Both the position numbers and the translations under genes were made by a program. Shown here piece after piece: positions 1 through 8,264 of a stretch of DNA of 58,445 bases. A model generated the notes under the pieces. That model made no database searches. It saw only the letters and a list, made by a program, of their open reading frames with translations, and was not told where the DNA came from. The stretch's first letter is position 1; each line of letters begins with the position of its first letter. The stretch is from Alphaproteobacteria bacterium (GTDB lineage Bacteria; Pseudomonadota; Alphaproteobacteria; JAEUKQ01; JAIBAD01). Where the stretch lies: the NCBI GenBank assembly GCA_019695395.1, contig JAIBAD010000005.1, forward strand, positions 1 through 58,445, given 5' to 3'.

Positions 1-2
1 GT

Positions 3-1715
3 CTTATTGATTATGGCGGTAAACTTGCTTGTTTAGGTTCCAAAACAATTCAGAAGCTTAATACATATTTACCATCTAATTGGTCTCGTACAAACCCAAT
101 TGATATCATTGGTGATGCAAACCCTGAGAGATATGCTAAAACCTTAGAGGTTGTTTTGTCTGATCAACAAACAGAAGCAGTACTAGTAATTAATTGTCCG
201 ACAGCATTAGCATCTAGTGTGAATGCTGCTCAAGCAGTTATAGATACAATAACAAAAAACAAATTCTCTAAACCAATATTAACAAGTTGGCTAGGAGATG
301 CATATGATGCTCATAGATTATTAGATAAACACAATATTCCAGTTTATAATACACCAGAAGATGCAGTCCATAGTTTTATTTATTTAAATCAATATGTACG
401 GTCACAAAAAATATTGATGTATACTCCATCACCTCTGCCTTTATTAGAATCTGAAATCCAGGAAGCTAGAATAATTATTCATTCTGTTTTGCAAGAAAAC
501 AGGACTTTTTTAATTGAACCAGAAGTAAAAAGAATTTTAGATATATATAAAATACCCACAGTTCAAGAGTTTATAGTTAAAACTATGAATGAGGCTCTTG
601 CAGTAGTAGAAACTTTATTAAAAAAAGAACAAAAAATTGTTATTAAAATATTATCCAGAGAAATTATTCATAAATCTGATGTTGGTGGTGTAGCATTAAA
701 TATACAAAATAGAAAAGAAGCACAAAAATTTATTGAAAGAATGATCGAAAAATTAAATCAAAAAATTGAAGGGTTTATAATTCAGCCCATGATTCATAGA
801 TCTAATTCACATGAATTAATTCTCGGAATAGGAGATGATAAAATTTTTGGCCCTACAATTTTATTTGGAGCTGGCGGTACAGCTGTAGAGATAATTAAAG
901 ATATGGCTATTGAATTACCACCTCTGGATATAAATTTAGCTCATGATTTATTAAAAAGAACAAGTATTTATAAGAGACTAAAAGGTTATAGGAACACACC
1001 GCCTGCAGCTATTAATGATATAATTTTAACTTTAATTAAATTGTCAGCTATGGCTAGTGATTTACCAGAAATATCAGAACTTGATATTAATCCACTTTTG
1101 GTAGATGACAAAGGAGTTTTAGCTTTAGATGCACGAATTGTCTTAAATAAGTTATATTATACTTCAAAAACTGAAAACCAACGCATGGCTATTTGCCCTT
1201 ATCCTAAATCATGGGAAAAAGAAAAAAAACTTACTAATAATAAAAATATATTTATACGGCCAATAAAGGCAGAAGATATAGAATATTGTCATGCTTTTTT
1301 ACAAAAAATGAAACCTCATGATTTACAATCTTGTATGATGACTACACTTCAATATTTTACTCAAAAATTTCTGACGCGATATACACAAACTGATTATATG
1401 CGTTCGATGGTATTTATTGCTTTTAATTTAAAACAAAATGAAATTTTAGGTATTGCTCATTTAAATATTCAATCAGATTATACCCAGGCCGAATGTTCAA
1501 TAATGGTAAGGAGCGATTATCATAACCAGGGAATAGGTACAATTTTAATGCAGATACTTATTGATTATGCAATCTATAGAAATATACACGTATTATGGGA
1601 AAAAATTATGAAAACAAATAAAAGTATTAAAGCAATATGTAATAAATTTGAGTTTCAATTCAGTAATGATTTAGAAGATGCTGATTATCAAAAGGTAACC
1701 CTAATTATTAATTAA
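3..1715 (+). CDS. Acyl-CoA synthetase (NDP-forming)/GNAT protein, Pat-like, 5'-truncated by window edge
   Basis: The reading frame is open from base 3, so the gene begins left of the window; the TTG near 156 is internal. The visible part holds the end of the CoA-ligase (succinyl-CoA-synthetase-like) region, an ATP-grasp domain (KSDVGGVALNI and GAGGTAVE motifs) and a C-terminal GNAT acetyltransferase domain over roughly the last 120 residues (SIMVRSDYHNQGIGTILM, the acetyl-CoA loop). This is the architecture of the Pat/YfiQ lysine acetyltransferases, usually near 890 residues, which acetylate and silence acetyl-CoA synthetase and other enzymes. The N-terminal CoA-binding domain is expected just outside the window. 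Whether the ligase half is active cannot be judged from this part. The DUF350 gene follows after 35 bases. Confidence 0.88.
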   Translation, partial: LIDYGGKLACLGSKTIQKLNTYLPSNWSRTNPIDIIGDANPERYAKTLEVVLSDQQTEAVLVINCPTALASSVNAAQAVIDTITKNKFSKPILTSWLGDAYDAHRLLDKHNIPVYNTPEDAVHSFIYLNQYVRSQKILMYTPSPLPLLESEIQEARIIIHSVLQENRTFLIEPEVKRILDIYKIPTVQEFIVKTMNEALAVVETLLKKEQKIVIKILSREIIHKSDVGGVALNIQNRKEAQKFIERMIEKLNQKIEGFIIQPMIHRSNSHELILGIGDDKIFGPTILFGAGGTAVEIIKDMAIELPPLDINLAHDLLKRTSIYKRLKGYRNTPPAAINDIILTLIKLSAMASDLPEISELDINPLLVDDKGVLALDARIVLNKLYYTSKTENQRMAICPYPKSWEKEKKLTNNKNIFIRPIKAEDIEYCHAFLQKMKPHDLQSCMMTTLQYFTQKFLTRYTQTDYMRSMVFIAFNLKQNEILGIAHLNIQSDYTQAECSIMVRSDYHNQGIGTILMQILIDYAIYRNIHVLWEKIMKTNKSIKAICNKFEFQFSNDLEDADYQKVTLIIN

Positions 1716-1750
1716 TAATTATCGAATGACTACTATTTATGAAAGGTAAT

Positions 1751-2644
1751 ATGATGAATATAACAGAAATGATTTATTGGGATCATTATTATAATACAAT
1801 TCAACTTGTTAATTTGCTTATTGTTATTGGTTTATTTGTATGGTTGCGGCTATTTTTGGGAGCAATAGCCCATATTAATACATCAAAAGAATTGTTTAAA
1901 AAAGATAATACAGCATTTGGTATTTCACTTGCAGCAGCAACTCTTGCTGTTACGATTATGTTAAGTGGAACAATTTATGGTGATGCAGAAAGTACCTTGT
2001 TAGATTCTGCAGTTTCTGTTGGGTTATTTGGTATACTCGGCATTTTATTAATGGTTTTTACACGCGTGATTTTTGCAAAAATTACTTTATCATCTATTTT
2101 AATTCGGGATGAAATAATTAAAGGAAATGTAGCTGTCGCTATTGCTGATGCTAGTAACGTCCTTGCAGTGGCAATTATTATTCGGGCTATAATGATTTGG
2201 GTTACAGTTGTCTCTGTTGAAGGTATTACAATTTTATTGGGTGGCTATATTATAGCGCAGATTGTTTTGACGATTATGACCATTATCAATATGAAGTTTT
2301 TTAGTAGATTTAATAATACAAATTTCTATGATGGGTTAAAAGATAATAATATTGCCTTAGCAGTGCGCTTTGCAGGTGAAAAAATAGGCGCAGCATTTGC
2401 TATTGCAACAGCAGCACAAATTGTTGTTTATGATGAATATAATATTATAAATATTTTATCTGCATGGCTTATAGTTTTAATTGGTATTATTATTATTTGG
2501 CGAATTCTTGGTTGGGTCACATGTTGGATCATTTTATATAAAGCCAATATAAATGATGAGGTTATACGGCAAAGAAATATTGCTGTCGGCGCATTCCAAG
2601 CTGTTATTTATATTTCTATTGGATTATTAATTTTACAATTATAA
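1751..2644 (+). CDS. DUF350 family inner-membrane protein (two DUF350 repeats)
   Basis: A highly hydrophobic protein of about 297 residues, with around eight membrane spans arranged as two similar halves. Each half has the DUF350 pattern of a short polar loop followed by a small-residue-rich helix (KDNTAFGISLAAATLAV in the first, KDNNIALAVRFAGEKIG in the second). The GAAAGG at 1741-1746 sits inside the longest possible ORF (ATG at 1739), so the start is more likely the ATG at 1751 or 1754. DUF350 (YjfL-like) proteins have no settled biochemical role. The gene lies 35 bases after the Pat-like gene and may be cotranscribed with it; a strong terminator follows. Confidence 0.85.
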   Translation: MMNITEMIYWDHYYNTIQLVNLLIVIGLFVWLRLFLGAIAHINTSKELFKKDNTAFGISLAAATLAVTIMLSGTIYGDAESTLLDSAVSVGLFGILGILLMVFTRVIFAKITLSSILIRDEIIKGNVAVAIADASNVLAVAIIIRAIMIWVTVVSVEGITILLGGYIIAQIVLTIMTIINMKFFSRFNNTNFYDGLKDNNIALAVRFAGEKIGAAFAIATAAQIVVYDEYNIINILSAWLIVLIGIIIIWRILGWVTCWIILYKANINDEVIRQRNIAVGAFQAVIYISIGLLILQL

Positions 2645-2672
2645 TTTTCAAGAAAAACGTACGATATATAAG

Positions 2673-2716
2673 CAAAGCCATTATTCATTATAATGGCTTT
2701 GTTATTTTATATTTTT
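2673..2716 (+). terminator. Rho-independent terminator after the DUF350 gene
   Basis: A perfect 12-bp inverted repeat (CAAAGCCATTAT at 2673-2684, ATAATGGCTTTG at 2690-2701) with a 5-base loop is followed by a T-rich tract (ttattttatattttt). It lies about 30 bases after the DUF350 stop and could also help insulate the convergent cbtA gene. Confidence 0.85.
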
Positions 2717-2766
2717 GAATTAAAGAAAATGAAGCCTGTTTTAAAAAGGGTACTTATTTTTTATGA

Positions 2767-3522
2767 TCAAGATTGTTGATAATTATCTATAAAAATATCT
2801 TTTTTAAAAAATTTGTTGTAAAAGAAACTTGTTAAACAACCCATACTGGTCCAAAAGATTAAACCACTTATTATGACAACAACAATAAAACGATGGGTTA
2901 AAGCTTCGGGGGCAGTACTGATATATTCTGTTGGTTGTGGTGCCCCATAAATATGTGGAAGAGTTAATAAAGCAATACCAATGATTGCATATATCATATG
3001 TTTATTTAAAAAAATTAAACCTAATCCAGCTGCCGTAAAACACACAGTTACTATCCACCATATTTGACGTGCAGCCAAATCTGCGGCAATTGTACCTGGA
3101 ACCTCTGGGGGTAATCCTAATCCAGGGGCTAAAGTGAAAATAATAAAGCCCGCCAATCCCCAATATAAACCTTGACGCCAATGAACAGATTTGCCCCAAA
3201 TTCTATAAGACACAGCAAGTAGAAGACAAAACCCGATACCGGTTAAAAGATCAGCAAGAAATGTGAAGAATATACGTTCGTGCTCCCATGTTTCATTGTG
3301 GTCAGCATGGTTTGTGCTATTATTTTTTGTAAAGGATAAAGTATTGGCCGAAGATTGATTATCTGTAGATGATACGATTATTTTCTCATCTGCAGCTTTT
3401 TCATAAATTTCAGCTTTAAGAATAAGAGGGACTGTTGAAATCTGATGGATAAGGGTGACAATAAGCCCGGAAAATGAACCAGCAAAGAGTGCAACCAAAA
3501 ATAAACGGCGAAATGTTTCCAC
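2767..3522 (-). CDS. cbtA: CbtA family cobalt transporter subunit
   Basis: A 251-residue integral membrane protein with about five hydrophobic segments. The N-terminal helix is typical of CbtA (FRRLFLVALFAGSFSGL), and an aromatic/Gly-rich helix (YWGLAGFIIFTLAPGLGLPPE) carries the family's LAPGLGLPPE signature. CbtA works with the small His-rich CbtB in predicted cobalt uptake across the inner membrane. It lies directly downstream of cbtB with an 11-base gap, and the pair sits behind a cobalamin riboswitch, so expression should fall when B12 is plentiful. The polar loop at residues ~55-80, rich in Ser, Thr, Asn and His, is a plausible periplasmic metal-facing loop. This last point is inference. 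Confidence 0.92.
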   Translation of the reverse strand: METFRRLFLVALFAGSFSGLIVTLIHQISTVPLILKAEIYEKAADEKIIVSSTDNQSSANTLSFTKNNSTNHADHNETWEHERIFFTFLADLLTGIGFCLLLAVSYRIWGKSVHWRQGLYWGLAGFIIFTLAPGLGLPPEVPGTIAADLAARQIWWIVTVCFTAAGLGLIFLNKHMIYAIIGIALLTLPHIYGAPQPTEYISTAPEALTHRFIVVVIISGLIFWTSMGCLTSFFYNKFFKKDIFIDNYQQS

Positions 3523-3533
3523 TTTTTATTTTC

Positions 3534-3734
3534 CTAATGACAAGGGAAACCATTAGAATGTCTTGTATCATGTGCAGCATTATGAAATGCGTTGATATGA
3601 GAAAAACCTACACCCCAGACAAGAATAAGACCCAATAAAGTAGCCATGCTTATTCCTAAAAGAATATCACGTCGTGCTACAGTATCAGGCAATGTCCCCA
3701 AATGATCAAAGTGATTAATATGTTGAGCTTTCAT
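3534..3734 (-). CDS. cbtB: CbtB family cobalt transporter subunit (66 aa)
   Basis: Only the last 66 residues of the longer possible ORF make a real gene. The ATG at 3734 follows GGAGG with 5-base spacing, while the upstream extension runs into the riboswitch leader. The protein has one membrane helix (residues ~27-45) and a C-terminal tail with histidines ending in Pro-Cys-His (FHNAAHDTRHSNGFPCH). This is the hallmark of CbtB, where the tail is thought to bind cobalt. Its partner cbtA follows at once. The size, the single helix and the His tail all match the family. Confidence 0.92.
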   Translation of the reverse strand: MKAQHINHFDHLGTLPDTVARRDILLGISMATLLGLILVWGVGFSHINAFHNAAHDTRHSNGFPCH

Positions 3735-3871
3735 AATGTCCTCCACAAAATTAAAGTTTACTTGGCAGGGAGTATTAAAGAACAAAAACCAGGATAAATT
3801 CTGGACATTCCTCCCAATTAAGGTGAAGGAAATTCGGTTCTGCTTGGAACTCCCCGTTCCTAATTTTACCG

Positions 3872-4046
3872 TTATCAATGGCAGGTCTCCTGGCTTCGTG
3901 GATCTTGGCCATTTGCGTCAATCTTCCCGGTTTCCCAGTGATCTTCGTGGACACTTTAGCTTACCACTTACAGTTGCGGGGGCAGCCGCGGATTTGGATT
4001 TTATAAAACCCTACATCGCGTTCCCTATTATCCTTATGAATAAGGA
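3872..4046 (-). promoter_or_regulatory. Cobalamin (B12) riboswitch controlling cbtBA
   Basis: On the minus strand, the conserved blocks of the AdoCbl/Cbl aptamer occur in the right order: an AGGGAA block (4021-4026), GCTGCCCCCGCAACTGTAAG (3967-3986), CACTGGGAAACCGGGAAG (3922-3939), and the B12 box GCCAGGAGACCTGCC (3880-3894). It lies about 140 bases upstream of the cbtB start. A hairpin-forming GGAACGGGGAGTTCC follows the aptamer and may belong to the expression platform. A 105-codon plus-strand ORF over this region is only a shadow of the conserved RNA. Confidence 0.95.
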
Positions 4047-4060
4047 CCATTGATTTCTTA

Positions 4061-4527
4061 CTAAATAGCATGAGTATGAAAGCAACGCAATCCAATTCAT
4101 TATTACATAATTAAGCGCTGATTATAACGATTTGATTAGCATCCAAATATGATACACTAAACTAAAAATAATTAGTTTTATTCATATAATTATTAATAAA
4201 TTTAATATAATTGAAATAAGAACAATTTTATATTTAATAAGAATGTTCCAATATTGATCTATATAAATAATTATTTATGAACCAATATCTTAGGAACAGA
4301 AATCTAAGAAGTCTGATAGATTAATTATTGGGAGAGTTTTTATGATTAAAAATATTACGGCAATAAAATCATATTTAAACAGATTAGATTCTATTCGAAA
4401 ACAAATTTTATCAAATCACTAATAAACTGGGTAATTATGGGGATAATTTTGTGTATAAAATTAAAAGCAAAAATTTGATGTTAAATCACCATAATTAAAA
4501 CAAAGTGTATTGGGGGAGGAAATTAAG
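4061..4527. other. AT-rich intergenic region between the riboswitch and the membrane-protein gene
   Basis: This 467-base gap must hold the promoter of the leftward cbtBA transcript near 4060-4100 and the promoter of the rightward gene at 4528. The sequence is too AT-rich for me to pick convincing -35/-10 pairs. The only coding-like item is a 26-codon ORF at 4342-4422, listed separately. I saw no tRNA and no strong hairpin. Confidence 0.5.
4342..4422 (+). CDS. Possible 26-residue leader/small peptide
   Basis: ATG at 4342 follows GGGAGAG (4330-4336) at 5-base spacing and opens a 26-codon frame ending in TAA. The peptide is basic (about five Lys/Arg) and has no membrane helix. It could be a small protein, a regulatory leader ORF for the gene at 4528, or the relic of a lost gene. 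Apart from the ribosome-binding site there is no support, and an ORF this short arises easily by chance. Confidence 0.22.
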   Translation: MIKNITAIKSYLNRLDSIRKQILSNH

Positions 4528-5490
4528 ATGAATGATATAGATGAAACAGTAATTATTGATGGGGTACATAAAGCTTTAACCTATTACAGTGCATTTGTAA
4601 TTATTATCCCTATTTTAATTATTCTTTTAATACGTCATACAGGGTGGCGCCGTGGGGCAATTGTTATCTATGGCTGTATCGCATTATGGCCATTTTTTAA
4701 TATAGCTGTGGGTTGGATTATGGTTTTATTGCCATGTTACCAATATCCTCATCCTGCTATTTACCAAACAGCCCAAAATGTTGAAGGAATTTATTATGAT
4801 TTTAATTGGAGTGAATACGGATGTGATAGCGATTGTATAGAAGATTTAATGAATAAAAATGGTGCTTCTTATAAATTTGTAGAAAAAAGAATTAATCAAA
4901 TAGATTTTATTACAAAAGACATTCCATCTTATGTAACAAAACCAGGCCTTTATCATTTTACTTTGGCCTCACGTTATATTGAAAATGCAGTAAATCAAGT
5001 AAGTGATACGGAAAAAATCTCGGATGAGAGCACCTCAGTTCCACAGCCTAATCCCCAATGTGAGCCATTTGAAAATTGGTTACATGCACGTGTGATTCTA
5101 TTAGATAAATTAGAACAAAAACCAGAAAATCAACGGAAATATGACTATAATACGTTACTTTTACACGATAATAAAATTCCTAACCTAGAATTAGATTTAT
5201 ATCTCAAAGATAAAAAATGTGTTGTATGGAAAAAAATAGCCAAACCTACAGCCGAATATTTTTATAAAAGAATAAAAGAAACAACTTTGTTTAAAAATTA
5301 TTTTGGCCAAGTTGATATAAGAGGTTCAGATATAATTCGACTTAGAGATAATTTTATCTTAGCTCAAAATCGCAATTTTTATTTTAGTCCGCGAACAGCT
5401 GGTTGGAATTATTGGCGTATTATTAACGGGGCTCAATGTGATACGGGTTTAATTAGAATAAAAGATATTTTAATTCCACCACAATCTTAA
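4528..5490 (+). CDS. Hypothetical two-helix membrane protein with Cys-rich periplasmic domain
   Basis: I do not recognise a family. The start is the ATG at 4528, which follows a very strong GGGGGAGGA (4512-4520); the TTG at 4510 would bury that site inside the ORF. The 320-residue product has two N-terminal membrane helices (about residues 20-36 and 43-68) joined by a short loop containing RHTGWRRG. By the positive-inside rule, that puts the ~250-residue C-terminal domain in the periplasm. The domain holds six cysteines (PCYQ, GCDSDC, QCEPF, KCVVW, QCDTG), consistent with disulfides. The lipase-Hint gene follows 48 bases later with its own Shine-Dalgarno. This order would fit a membrane-anchored immunity or chaperone protein for a secreted lipase, but that is inference. 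Confidence 0.75.
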   Translation: MNDIDETVIIDGVHKALTYYSAFVIIIPILIILLIRHTGWRRGAIVIYGCIALWPFFNIAVGWIMVLLPCYQYPHPAIYQTAQNVEGIYYDFNWSEYGCDSDCIEDLMNKNGASYKFVEKRINQIDFITKDIPSYVTKPGLYHFTLASRYIENAVNQVSDTEKISDESTSVPQPNPQCEPFENWLHARVILLDKLEQKPENQRKYDYNTLLLHDNKIPNLELDLYLKDKKCVVWKKIAKPTAEYFYKRIKETTLFKNYFGQVDIRGSDIIRLRDNFILAQNRNFYFSPRTAGWNYWRIINGAQCDTGLIRIKDILIPPQS

Positions 5491-5538
5491 TTTTAATCAA
5501 ACAAATATAATATTTTATATAATTAATAAGGAGCAATC

Positions 5539-6936
5539 ATGACTGATACTCAAAAAGATAAAGGTTATTATGAAAGGCTTAAAGATTTTTATAGCAAATT
5601 AGAGATATCCGCACGTTTGGCCGAAGCTGCATATACAGATGAATTGAAAGGTAGAATGAGTGATAGTGAATTTAAAGAAGCTTTGCTTAAAGAAAGAAAC
5701 AGAGCTTTTTTCGGTAAAGAGCGTTTTAATGAATCAGAAGCTAATTTTTTAAAGGATAATTTTACAGTTTTAGAAACGAAAAGGTTCGAGAATATAGATG
5801 TATCTGTTTTTCGAAATAAAAACAGCAAAGAATTATTTATAGCAATTGATGGTACAGATTTATCTCCCAGTTCATTTTCTGAATGGACCGCAGGAGATTT
5901 TAGAGAGAGTTATGATCTGCTAAATAGACAAAAGGTTGGTCTGCTTTCTGGTTATTATGGGGTAAGTTCCAAAATAGCTGATTGGATTGGAACCGATATT
6001 ATACCTAAATATGATGGTATATTTAATGTCACAGGTCATTCATTGGGTGGTACTTATGCTCAATTAACGGGCGGTCTCCTTTACAGCAACACTACAACTC
6101 GATCTCGTCTTGGTATGGTAACCAGTTTTGGTGGGATTGGAAGGATAAACAATTATCTTCCTGGATTAACTGATGTATTTGCAGCGGGGGATATATATGC
6201 TTCGGCTGGTCCTAATATGAACCATGCTGTAGTTAATCTTAAAAATGGAACGCATGCGATTAAAGATTATATTCTTGAATTAGAGAAAATCAAAAACTCT
6301 CTTGATATATGGGGTGAGAAATCGGTATATGCGAAACGAATAACGGATTATAATTACAAACGTACCAAAGATGGTATGGGCCGTGATTTAACTTTAGATT
6401 ACCGTGATTATGATAGTATAACAGATAAATATGGCCATGACCCGTACCGGGATAGTAATTGTTTTGTGGCTGGTACGATGATCAGTATGGCAGATGGGAC
6501 AAAGAAACCTATTGAAAAAGTAAAGGTTGGGGATAGTGTCATGTCCTTTCAGGGGACAAAAGATAAGCCTGTTGGTAAAAAGGTAACCTTTACAAGTATT
6601 CGACACAATCAACCTTTATATCAGATAACTTTGGCAGATGGACGTGTGATAATAGCTACTGGGGACCATCCTTTTTTGGTGATACCAGCAAAAAAGGAAA
6701 ATCAACAAAAAAATGGAAAAAATTTCTCTGCATCAAATTCTAATAAATCTTTTCATAATAATCAAAATGATCATATAGATAATATATCAATTCCGGATCA
6801 ACCAACTATATCAAATAAAAATGATGATTCAGAACAAAAGATTCAAACATATTATCCCTTTATAACAGATAAGAAAAAATCAAATTCTTTTAAAGATTAT
6901 CTTTATTCCACTATTTCCTTATATGCCTTGTTTTAA
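5539..6936 (+). CDS. Lipase (class 3-like alpha/beta hydrolase) fused to a truncated Hint domain
   Basis: ATG at 5539 follows AAGGAG. Residues ~75-260 form a lipase-3-like alpha/beta hydrolase with the nucleophile elbow GHSLGG at 166-171 (Ser168) and plausible triad partners Asp218 (AAGDIYA) and His239 (GTHAIKDY). At Cys308 a pretoxin-type Hint domain begins: NCFVAGTMISMADGTKKPIE, then VGD, then block B TGDHPF at 374-379. After about residue 383 the homology stops. The rest is an Asn/Lys/Ser-rich tail with no C-terminal His-Asn, so this Hint half cannot complete splicing as written. There is no obvious signal peptide. The Hint domain is clearly paralogous to the one in the next gene. A role as an exported or self-processing effector is inferred from the architecture. 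Confidence 0.85.
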   Translation: MTDTQKDKGYYERLKDFYSKLEISARLAEAAYTDELKGRMSDSEFKEALLKERNRAFFGKERFNESEANFLKDNFTVLETKRFENIDVSVFRNKNSKELFIAIDGTDLSPSSFSEWTAGDFRESYDLLNRQKVGLLSGYYGVSSKIADWIGTDIIPKYDGIFNVTGHSLGGTYAQLTGGLLYSNTTTRSRLGMVTSFGGIGRINNYLPGLTDVFAAGDIYASAGPNMNHAVVNLKNGTHAIKDYILELEKIKNSLDIWGEKSVYAKRITDYNYKRTKDGMGRDLTLDYRDYDSITDKYGHDPYRDSNCFVAGTMISMADGTKKPIEKVKVGDSVMSFQGTKDKPVGKKVTFTSIRHNQPLYQITLADGRVIIATGDHPFLVIPAKKENQQKNGKNFSASNSNKSFHNNQNDHIDNISIPDQPTISNKNDDSEQKIQTYYPFITDKKKSNSFKDYLYSTISLYALF

Positions 6937-6949
6937 AGGGATAAATTAT

Positions 6950-7591
6950 ATGAATAAGTTCGGATATATAAATGACAATTATCTAAATGATAGTTCAATA
7001 ATAATATACACAACACAATCAAATCTTTCTAATCAGATAGTGAATTATAAAAATAAAAATTTTTTTTTACATAATAAAGAATACGGCCAAAATATAATGG
7101 ACCATGATAAATATTACGATCGCAATTGCTTTACTTCTGGTACTCTCATTAGTATGGCGGATGATACAAAAAAACCAATTGAACAGGTAAAAATTGGGGA
7201 TCGTGTCTATGCCTATCAGGGAATTGTAGATAACCCTGTGGCTAAACGTGTGAGTAATACAAGCATAAAGGATGAGCAGATTGTTTATCAATTAACGACG
7301 GTGGATGGTCGTGTGGTGAAAGCTACGGGTGATCACCTGTTTTTAGTGGGACCTATAAAAACAAACATGATGCTAGAAAAGATTCCAGTTTTATATAAAT
7401 CCCTTAAAGACTTAACAGTAAAAGACAGGTTGGTAGGGCAAATTGGGTCTATCATTCTTATTCAAGAAATTGTCAAACTTCCGGAAATTGCCCGTGTCTA
7501 TAATTTAACGGTGGAAGATTATCATACCTATATTGCAGCTGGGATTCGTGTACATAATTGTAACCCAATGACAACTGATTTGGGTTTGTAG
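6950..7591 (+). CDS. Complete Hint (bacterial intein-like) domain protein with a short C-terminal extein
   Basis: The start is taken at ATG 6950, nine bases after AAAGGG; the longer ATG at 6923 overlaps the previous gene's stop. The 213-residue protein has a ~59-residue Asn/Tyr-rich N-terminal segment and then a complete ~144-residue Hint domain. Cys60 is followed by FTSGTLISMADDTKKPIE, a VKIGD turn, block B TGDH at 126-129, and a C-terminal block (VYNLTVEDYHTYIAAGIRV) ending His202-Asn203. The next residue is Cys204, then only nine more. All residues needed for splicing (Cys1, block-B Thr/His, His-Asn, +1 Cys) are present, and there is no endonuclease insertion. It resembles a bacterial intein-like (BIL) domain, and may act as an orphan cassette for the upstream lipase-Hint gene. 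Confidence 0.85.
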   Translation: MNKFGYINDNYLNDSSIIIYTTQSNLSNQIVNYKNKNFFLHNKEYGQNIMDHDKYYDRNCFTSGTLISMADDTKKPIEQVKIGDRVYAYQGIVDNPVAKRVSNTSIKDEQIVYQLTTVDGRVVKATGDHLFLVGPIKTNMMLEKIPVLYKSLKDLTVKDRLVGQIGSIILIQEIVKLPEIARVYNLTVEDYHTYIAAGIRVHNCNPMTTDLGL

Positions 7592-7759
7592 AACTTCTTA
7601 ATATCAATTGAATATTAAATAGTAGTAAGGATAATTATAAATTGCCCCAAAATAGATAAGTTATATATGTATTAAAATTAAATTAATCTAGTTTTTTAAT
7701 GTGCTGTAATGCTTAAAAATGTAAATGGAAAATTATTTGAAAATAAATAAGATTCTAAT

Positions 7760-8260
7760 TTATTTGGTATGGTTTTTGCGCAACGGGGAAGATTTTAAAA
7801 TTCCAGTTATATGGCCTTCCGTTTCAAGAACTATTTTTGTAAATTCTTTATAGCTTTTTAGACCATATTGCCGTGCTGTTTCTTCTAAATCGTCTTCTTC
7901 TATCATATGTTGTTGCATAACCTTTTGATAAAGATGACCATTTTGGTAGATAATAATGGGTTTGCTTTCAATTAAATGTCGTAACCATGAAATACGTTCA
8001 CATAAACTACCTAAAAGTAAAATTGTTATAACACTTGCAATTGTACCCCAATAGCCAGCACGTTCATCACTAAGCCCAAGGTCACATGCCTCAGCAATTA
8101 ATAATAAGATTATTAAATCTTGGGGGCTGCGTTCACTAAAAACACGGCGTCCTGCAATTTTTAATCCTAGTAAAACTAAAATATAGATTGAGATTGTTTG
8201 TATAATTGAATTCCCTATATAGGGCCAAGGAATGCTATCAAAAATTGTAGTATAATTCAT
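7760..8260 (-). CDS. DUF421 (YetF-like) membrane protein
   Basis: The start is taken at ATG 8260, four bases after the upstream BNR gene's stop; the longer frame would overlap that gene by 70 bases. The 166-residue protein has three N-terminal membrane helices (residues ~14-80, with the family-typical GRRVFSERSPQDLIILLLIAE and a polar GYWG stretch). A cytoplasmic alpha/beta domain follows (SKPIIIYQNGHLYQKVMQQH). This is the YetF/DUF421 layout, whose biochemical role is unknown. It is the last gene of a three-gene leftward operon with the MoaD-like and Asp-box proteins. Confidence 0.82.
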   Translation of the reverse strand: MNYTTIFDSIPWPYIGNSIIQTISIYILVLLGLKIAGRRVFSERSPQDLIILLLIAEACDLGLSDERAGYWGTIASVITILLLGSLCERISWLRHLIESKPIIIYQNGHLYQKVMQQHMIEEDDLEETARQYGLKSYKEFTKIVLETEGHITGILKSSPLRKNHTK

Positions 8261-8264
8261 TTTA

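Noticed and set aside
3736-4053. 105-codon plus-strand ORF
   Set aside because: It is antisense to the cobalamin riboswitch; the conserved RNA blocks explain the sequence.
6394-7291. Minus-strand ORFs opposite the two Hint domains (72 and 74 codons)
   Set aside because: They arise from the conserved Hint coding sequence on the other strand, which is why they look alike.
7592-7759. AAATAAAT/ATTTATTT inverted repeat as a terminator after the Hint gene
   Set aside because: The stem is A/T only and no U run follows, so I could not support it.
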